A stretch of DNA of 64,000 nt from positions 124,001 to 188,000 of the forward strand of contig CANMOY010000005.1 of the NCBI GenBank assembly GCA_947499595.1. The letters are read 5' to 3'. How positions within the stretch are numbered: the stretch's first letter is position 1; the number at the start of each line of letters is the position of its first letter. Shown piece after piece: positions 59,607-64,000 of the stretch. The position numbers and the translations under genes were made by a program. The notes below the pieces were generated by a model. It ran no database searches. It was not told the DNA's origin and saw only the letters and a program-made list of their open reading frames with translations. The DNA comes from an uncultured Mesonia sp. (GTDB taxonomy: Bacteria > Bacteroidota > Bacteroidia > Flavobacteriales > Flavobacteriaceae).

Positions 59607-61064
59607 ATGCTAAAGCAGCAATTAAATTTAAAATTATCTCAAAAGCTATCTCCACAACAGATTCAGCTTATGAAATTGATTCAACTTCCTACTCAAGCTT
59701 TTGAGCAAAGGGTAAAACAGGAATTAGAAGACAATCCTGCTTTAGATAGTGGAAAAGAGGACCAGGATAGTTTTGATGATGAATTTAAAAATGAAGAAGT
59801 AGAAAGCGATTCAGAAATTATAGAAACAGAATCGGAAATTGATGTAGATGAATATTTGAGTGATGATGAAATTCCAGATTATCGTACTCAAGCCAACAAC
59901 TATAGTAAGGATGATGATGAGAAAACCATCCCTTATGCCTCTGGGGTATCTTTTTCGCAGTATCTTAAAACTCAATTGCAAAGCTTTAGATTGAGTGAAG
60001 AAGAAAAGCAAATCGCAGAATTTTTGGTAGGCAGTGTAGATGAAAGCGGCTACATTAGACGGGAGACAATCGAGATTGTAGACGATTTAGCTTTTACTCA
60101 AAATATTTATACCGATGAACAAACAGTTGAAAAAATCTTTCAGATAGTACATAAACTAGATCCTGCTGGCGTAGGAGCACGTAGCTTACAAGAAAGTTTA
60201 TTAATACAATTAAAAAGAAAAACCCCAACCCAAAGTACTGCTTTATCTATAGCAATAATTGAGGAGGCTTTTGAGCAATTTAGCAAAAGACATTACCAGA
60301 AACTTCTGTCTAAGTTTTCAATTAGTGAAGATGAGTTAAGGGATGTTATTGATGAAGTTTCTCATTTGAACCCTAAACCGGGCGGCTCCTATGCTGGGAA
60401 TAATCGAATTGTAGAACACGTTGTACCCGATTTTACAATCAAAATCAAAGATGGTGAGTTACAACTTAGCTTAAACGGCAGGAACGCACCCACCATGCAC
60501 GTGTCTAGAGAGTATAGTAATATGCTTAAGGGCTATAAGGAAACCGACAAAAAAACAAAAAAGCAGAAAGATGCGGTCATGTTTATTAAACAAAAATTAG
60601 ATGCCGCAAAATGGTTTATTGAGGCTATTAGGCAACGTCAAGAAACGCTATTTGTAACGATGAATGCTATTATGCATCACCAGTACGAATATTTTATGAC
60701 TGGAGACGAGAGAGACTTAAAACCAATGATTTTAAAAGACATTGCCGATAAGATTGGCATGGATGTTTCTACTGTTAGTCGGGTGGCAAATTCAAAATAT
60801 GTTGACACGCCCTACGGCACAAAATTGATTAAAGAATTCTTTTCTGAATCTATGACAAATTCAGAAGGTGAAGAAGTTTCTACGCTAGAGATAAAAAAGA
60901 TTCTACAAATTACCATTGAAAAAGAAGACAAGAAAAAGCCTTTAACCGATGAGAAATTAGCCAAAATATTAAAAGATAAAGGCTATCCTATTGCTAGAAG
61001 AACCGTAGCAAAATACAGAGAACAATTAGATATTCCTGTCGCACGATTACGCAAAGAAATTTAA
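59607..61064 (+). CDS. rpoN: RNA polymerase sigma-54 factor
   Basis: RpoN recognises -24/-12 promoters and needs an NtrC-type activator such as the one at 12319. The 485 residues show Region I (MLKQQLNLKLSQKLSPQQIQ), an acidic Region II, the core-binding domain, an HTH (ADKIGMDVSTVSRVANSKYV) and the RpoN box ARRTVAKYRE. The length is standard. The downstream membrane protein gene starts 2 nt after it, so they are cotranscribed. Confidence 0.97.
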   Translation: MLKQQLNLKLSQKLSPQQIQLMKLIQLPTQAFEQRVKQELEDNPALDSGKEDQDSFDDEFKNEEVESDSEIIETESEIDVDEYLSDDEIPDYRTQANNYSKDDDEKTIPYASGVSFSQYLKTQLQSFRLSEEEKQIAEFLVGSVDESGYIRRETIEIVDDLAFTQNIYTDEQTVEKIFQIVHKLDPAGVGARSLQESLLIQLKRKTPTQSTALSIAIIEEAFEQFSKRHYQKLLSKFSISEDELRDVIDEVSHLNPKPGGSYAGNNRIVEHVVPDFTIKIKDGELQLSLNGRNAPTMHVSREYSNMLKGYKETDKKTKKQKDAVMFIKQKLDAAKWFIEAIRQRQETLFVTMNAIMHHQYEYFMTGDERDLKPMILKDIADKIGMDVSTVSRVANSKYVDTPYGTKLIKEFFSESMTNSEGEEVSTLEIKKILQITIEKEDKKKPLTDEKLAKILKDKGYPIARRTVAKYREQLDIPVARLRKEI

Positions 61065-61066
61065 TC

Positions 61067-61669
61067 TTGAAGTTCTTTTTTAAATTTATAAGTGCTCTTT
61101 TTCATCCTTTATGGTTACCCTTTTTAGGTAGTGCAATTTATTTTTTGGTGACTCCCAGGTTTTTACCTGAAGCTATTATAAAGGCTAAACTGCTAGGTAT
61201 TTCGGTATTGAGTATTTTTATTCCCATTTGTATTTTTTTTCTGCTCAAAAACCTTAAAATAATCAGTAGCGTTCACTTAAAAACCTACACAGAACGAAAA
61301 ATACCTTTGATGCTATACATACTTATATTTATGAGCATCAAAAATTTTGTTTTAGGAGATATTTCCCAAACCGAATTATATTTTTACTTCTCAAATTGGA
61401 TATACGCTGGTTTTATAGCTCTATGCCTATGCTATCTTAAAATAAAAGCGAGCTTACACTTAATGGCAAGTAGCTTGCTGGTAGGATTCATTATAAGCAT
61501 TTCTTTTTTATACCAGACATCGTTTTACTGGCTTATCGGTATTTGTATTGCTCTAACAGGGTTAGTCGCTACAGCTAGGCTTTATCTAAAAGCGCACACC
61601 GTAAACGAATTACTTTGGGGCGTTTTAGCGGGTTTAGCTCCTTATTCACTTTTATTCGTTTATACATAA
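61067..61669 (+). CDS. PAP2-like membrane protein coupled to rpoN
   Basis: The 200-residue protein starts with TTG 2 nt after rpoN and has about five hydrophobic helices. Its C-terminal part (ARLYLKAHTVNELLWGVLAG) resembles the last motif of PAP2 phosphatases, with the conserved His, but the earlier KxxxxxxRP motif is not visible, so it may be catalytically inactive. The coupling to rpoN is conserved in many flavobacteria as far as I recall. Function unknown. Confidence 0.75.
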   Translation: MKFFFKFISALFHPLWLPFLGSAIYFLVTPRFLPEAIIKAKLLGISVLSIFIPICIFFLLKNLKIISSVHLKTYTERKIPLMLYILIFMSIKNFVLGDISQTELYFYFSNWIYAGFIALCLCYLKIKASLHLMASSLLVGFIISISFLYQTSFYWLIGICIALTGLVATARLYLKAHTVNELLWGVLAGLAPYSLLFVYT

Positions 61670-62365
61670 TTAAAGAATATAAAAAGTAAGTCCCACTTTA
61701 ATCGGATTCAATCCAACGGGAGCATTCGTGTCTTGCAAAGTACCATCAAACAGACTATTCAAACTATAATAAACCGTAAAATTAAAAGTATTATATCCAA
61801 ATGTAAACGTTAGGCCATATCGTAATCGTTCGAGCTCATCTAGGTTATATTGTGCCAAACGAATGTCTTCATACTCACTCTTTATTTTAGAATAATGAAT
61901 ATAACCGACCCGTAAACCACCATATATTCTCCAAAATTTGTAGCTCGTAGGAGTCGAAGTGCGCCATCTGAATTCTAAGGGCATTTCTATAAGGTATAAA
62001 CTAAGTCTATTGCTTTTATAACGCTCTAATTTGGTATAAACAGGATTGGGTTGGGTTTCATCAATCAACAAATTAAATCCGTAAGAATTCGCCGACCAGC
62101 CCAAGCCCACACCCAAAGCGATATTTCTTCGTTTATTGATAGGCATATCGCGAATAAACCCAAAGTTTAACCCGCCAGAGAAGCCAGACTGCCTAATCCC
62201 TTTAGGTCTGTTTAATAAAAGGTTAAAACCAAGACCCGCATAAAACTGATCTTCTCGGTAAAGACTATCTATGCTAGTAGTATCGATAACGGCCTCAACT
62301 TCCTGGCCCGTTGAAGATAAAATAGAACCAAGAAAAACTAACAATAAAACAAGGTATGTCTTCAT
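61670..62365 (-). CDS. PorT-like outer-membrane beta-barrel protein
   Basis: The 231 residues have a signal peptide (SILSSTGQ) and an eight-stranded-type barrel with alternating pattern (FYAGLGFNLLLNRPKGI, FSGGLNFGFIRDMPINKRRN, IALGVGLGWSANSYGFN), ending in an aromatic-hydrophobic strand (VGLTFYIL). The pattern matches the PorT family used in T9SS, but the true T9SS PorT/SprT in flavobacteria may be elsewhere, so I do not give a symbol. It follows the exbD genes after a terminator. Confidence 0.75.
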   Translation of the reverse strand: MKTYLVLLLVFLGSILSSTGQEVEAVIDTTSIDSLYREDQFYAGLGFNLLLNRPKGIRQSGFSGGLNFGFIRDMPINKRRNIALGVGLGWSANSYGFNLLIDETQPNPVYTKLERYKSNRLSLYLIEMPLEFRWRTSTPTSYKFWRIYGGLRVGYIHYSKIKSEYEDIRLAQYNLDELERLRYGLTFTFGYNTFNFTVYYSLNSLFDGTLQDTNAPVGLNPIKVGLTFYIL

Positions 62366-62382
62366 AGACCCAATTTAATTAA

Positions 62383-62415
62383 AAAAGACCGCTTTTTAAA
62401 ATAAAGCGGTCTTTT
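62383..62415 (-). terminator. Terminator after the exbD operon
   Basis: AAAAGACCGCTTT / AAAGCGGTCTTTT (62383-62395 with 62403-62415), and an adenine tract upstream that reads as Ts on the minus strand. Confidence 0.88.
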
Positions 62416-62440
62416 AAAATGATTAAAATAACAACAACAA

Positions 62441-62923
62441 TTATTGCATGTTTTTTATAGCTTCACCATTCTTGGTGGTGTAATTTACGCGATAAGCCTC
62501 TGCTTTTCTCAACTCATACTTAATATCTGATACCAGCCCCATTCCTGTTTCTGCATCTATCTTTAGAGAGGTTGTTAATAAACCTTGTAGCTCTTCACGT
62601 TTAGACTCACGCTCCTCGATAATAAATTGCTGTATATCGTTTACATCAGCAAATTTATCATTCAATTGTATACGCGCTTCTTTACCAAATTGTTTCTGGT
62701 AACGCTCACTAGGTTTACCAGCATAAATATACATTACCAAATCTTTCTTTTCTAGTTTCTCAGTTTGGTCAGCAAACGGCAGTCTATTTTCTACCATAAG
62801 TGTATTTTGACGCATAACTGTTGCCACCATAAAGAAGAAAAGCAACATAAAAACAATATCAGGCAAAGATGCTGTAGATATCGCTGGTAAATCTCCGCTC
62901 TTTTTCTTTTTAAATTTAGACAT
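62441..62923 (-). CDS. exbD: ExbD/TolR family biopolymer transport protein (copy 2)
   Basis: The 160-residue product is a proton-motive-force-coupled stator component of TonB/Tol systems. It has one N-terminal TM helix bearing the essential Asp in STASLPDIVFMLLFFFMV, and a periplasmic domain (about 50-160). It forms a pair with the preceding exbD, 19 nt upstream. Two ExbD proteins beside one ExbB are typical of Bacteroidota. Confidence 0.95.
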   Translation of the reverse strand: MSKFKKKKSGDLPAISTASLPDIVFMLLFFFMVATVMRQNTLMVENRLPFADQTEKLEKKDLVMYIYAGKPSERYQKQFGKEARIQLNDKFADVNDIQQFIIEERESKREELQGLLTTSLKIDAETGMGLVSDIKYELRKAEAYRVNYTTKNGEAIKNMQ

Positions 62924-62942
62924 AATTTAATTTTTAGGTCTT

Positions 62943-63545
62943 TTATTCTCTTTCTTTAGGCTCTGCTTCAGATAAGTTTAAAGGAAACATTTCACGTATT
63001 TGCTTAATCTGTTCTTCTAACTTTTCTTTATTTCCCCTATATTGAGAATCATTGAAATCTTTTTCCATCTGGATAAAAGACTTACCAAACAAACGATTGG
63101 CTTCTCGGTTTCTCAAATAGTTAAAAGCTGCAACGAGCTCATTTTGCACGGCGATATAAGCGCCATATTCAGTCTCTCTATCGTTCTGCAAAGAGATCAC
63201 CGCTTTAAGCGGATTGTCTGATGATGCTGGGTCTTTTGCTCCTTGGCAATAATTACAATCGCCTCCACCATTATCTAAAAAGTCTATTGCCGCCTGTCTT
63301 AAATCTTTAAGTTCCATACGCTCATCTTCGACAAGCAATTCCTCATTTTGATTTATTAACACGATAAAGATGTTTTTCTCTTTACGAGGTGGCGGATCTT
63401 CAGGCTGTTCTTCTATAGGTGGCAATTTACTATTGATACCAGTATCTGTTTCGATGGTTGTAGTTACCAAGAAAAAGATAAGCAGCAAGAAGGCAATATC
63501 TGCCATTGATCCTGCATTCACTTCTGGTGCACTTCTTTTTGCCAT
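62943..63545 (-). CDS. exbD: ExbD/TolR family biopolymer transport protein (copy 1)
   Basis: The 200-residue product has the TM helix with essential Asp in AGSMADIAFLLLIFFLV and a long periplasmic domain. The proline-rich PPIEEQPEDPPPRKEKNI segment after the helix and the C-terminal charged coil (EKLEEQIKQIREMFPLNLS) are typical of the longer Bacteroidota ExbD. A Cys pair (CNYCQ) near residue 98 may form a disulfide. It lies 10 nt after the small membrane protein gene. Confidence 0.95.
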   Translation of the reverse strand: MAKRSAPEVNAGSMADIAFLLLIFFLVTTTIETDTGINSKLPPIEEQPEDPPPRKEKNIFIVLINQNEELLVEDERMELKDLRQAAIDFLDNGGGDCNYCQGAKDPASSDNPLKAVISLQNDRETEYGAYIAVQNELVAAFNYLRNREANRLFGKSFIQMEKDFNDSQYRGNKEKLEEQIKQIREMFPLNLSEAEPKERE

Positions 63546-63555
63546 AAGGTTTAGA

Positions 63556-63963
63556 TTACTTGATTAATTTTTTGATTCCTGAATAGATCATTGCTCCAAT
63601 AGCAATGGCTGCTAAAATGTAAAAGGTTCTCAATCCTGCACCAATCCATTGCGATTGGTTGGCTGATAACATTTCACCATTTTTCATTTGGGTAGCGGTT
63701 CCTTCAGATAAAAAGTAAGCAATAAGTACCACAACGGCAAATGAGCCAATAGCAATCAACGTACTTTTAACATTTCCAGTAAATAGGTCTTTTAAAACAA
63801 AGACCAGCACCAATAACAAAATGATACCAAAAACAGCATAGGCAATGGTCATCAATGGTTGCACAAGAGACTCATCTCCTGTTGAGAACAACCATATCCC
63901 CATTACTAATGCAATAGCACCTAGTATTAGTGATACAATTTTTAATATTTTATGTATAATCAT
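63556..63963 (-). CDS. Small membrane protein of the ExbB/ExbD operon
   Basis: The 135-residue protein has four hydrophobic segments (LILGAIALVMGIWLF; IAYAVFGIILLLVLVF; LIAIGSFAVVVLIAYFL; FYILAAIAIGAMIYSG) and the loop GTATQMKNGEMLSANQSQW. This type lies between exbB and exbD in Bacteroidota. Its start overlaps the stop of an upstream gene in TAATG, so it is translationally coupled. Role in proton-channel assembly is inference. Confidence 0.78.
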   Translation of the reverse strand: MIIHKILKIVSLILGAIALVMGIWLFSTGDESLVQPLMTIAYAVFGIILLLVLVFVLKDLFTGNVKSTLIAIGSFAVVVLIAYFLSEGTATQMKNGEMLSANQSQWIGAGLRTFYILAAIAIGAMIYSGIKKLIK

Positions 63964-64000
63964 TACAATTGATTTATAAGGTTATTACTTTCTTCTCTTG
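63963..64000 (-). CDS. 3' end of an upstream gene, probably exbB
   Basis: Only 12 codons are visible (product ends REESNNLINQL). Stop TAA at 63963-63965 overlaps the ATG of the small membrane protein. By analogy with other Bacteroidota operons the truncated gene is probably a MotA/TolQ/ExbB proton channel. The fragment is too short to prove the family. Confidence 0.35.
   Translation of the reverse strand, partial: REESNNLINQL

Overview
The window is an AT-rich chromosomal segment from a member of the Bacteroidota, almost certainly a marine-type Flavobacteriaceae. The evidence is a surface protein with a type IX secretion (T9SS) type B sorting tail, the gliding genes gldD and gldE in the order mutY-ssb-gldE-gldD, a TonB-dependent receptor, several SpII lipoproteins, and about twenty exact matches to the Bacteroidota -7 promoter element TAnnTTTG just upstream of genes. 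I see no rRNA, tRNA, insertion sequence, prophage, CRISPR array or defence island. Most of the window is core genome; the only gene-poor, possibly decayed stretch is at the left edge (1-910).

Layout. 1-910: AT-rich, with remnants or very small ORFs. 911-7151: T9SS repeat protein, purine nucleoside phosphorylase (punA), greA with an attenuator-like leader, and a Rieske-like lipoprotein. 7208-9819: TonB receptor controlled by a TPP riboswitch plus intrinsic terminator. 9890-13683: hybrid histidine kinase and a convergent sigma-54 response regulator. 13810-18725: a small secreted protein, then a tightly packed operon (PPTase, GGGP synthase, PnuC, NadR-like kinase, DUF4301, ArfB). 18785-22175: ahcY, a DUF3332 lipoprotein, rpmA/rplU and DUF4199. 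22343-26720: paired M16 proteases and an EamA exporter. 26768-33897: gldD, gldE, ssb, mutY, HU, a 30-residue basic protein, rng, recX and a JmjC-like protein. 34063-39829: complete mrpABCDEFG antiporter operon, divergent from a DUF2975-DUF2975-XRE operon (39991-41219). 41257-48325: lipoprotein, atpC/atpD, glmS, DUF4270 and a degenerate GT5 domain. 48437-53196: panC, panD, LPG-synthase-like membrane protein, hydrolase-fold protein and radA. 53281-64000: OmpA/xth, a giant outer-membrane barrel, RluA-type synthase, rpoN, a PAP2-like protein, a PorT-like barrel, two exbD genes and a small membrane protein.

How the genes fit together. Envelope biology dominates: T9SS and gliding (gldD, gldE, the type B CTD protein), TonB/ExbD energised uptake (TonB receptor, exbD pair), vitamin acquisition (TPP riboswitch, PnuC), ion homeostasis (Mrp, ATP synthase beta/epsilon) and lipid or cell-wall precursors (GGGP synthase, glmS, pantothenate, PPTase). 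RpoN and one of its NtrC-type activators are both encoded here. The most interesting items are regulatory: the THI riboswitch on the receptor, the greA leader hairpin, clustered dyads upstream of the 105-residue secreted protein, of the M16 pair, of the DUF2975 operon and of panC, and several enzyme-fold proteins that have lost catalytic motifs (GT5, alpha/beta hydrolase, M16B, Rieske). I did not find a clearly new multi-gene system; the nearest candidates are the six-gene PPTase to ArfB operon with its uncharacterised DUF4301 protein and the DUF2975 pair with its own repressor.
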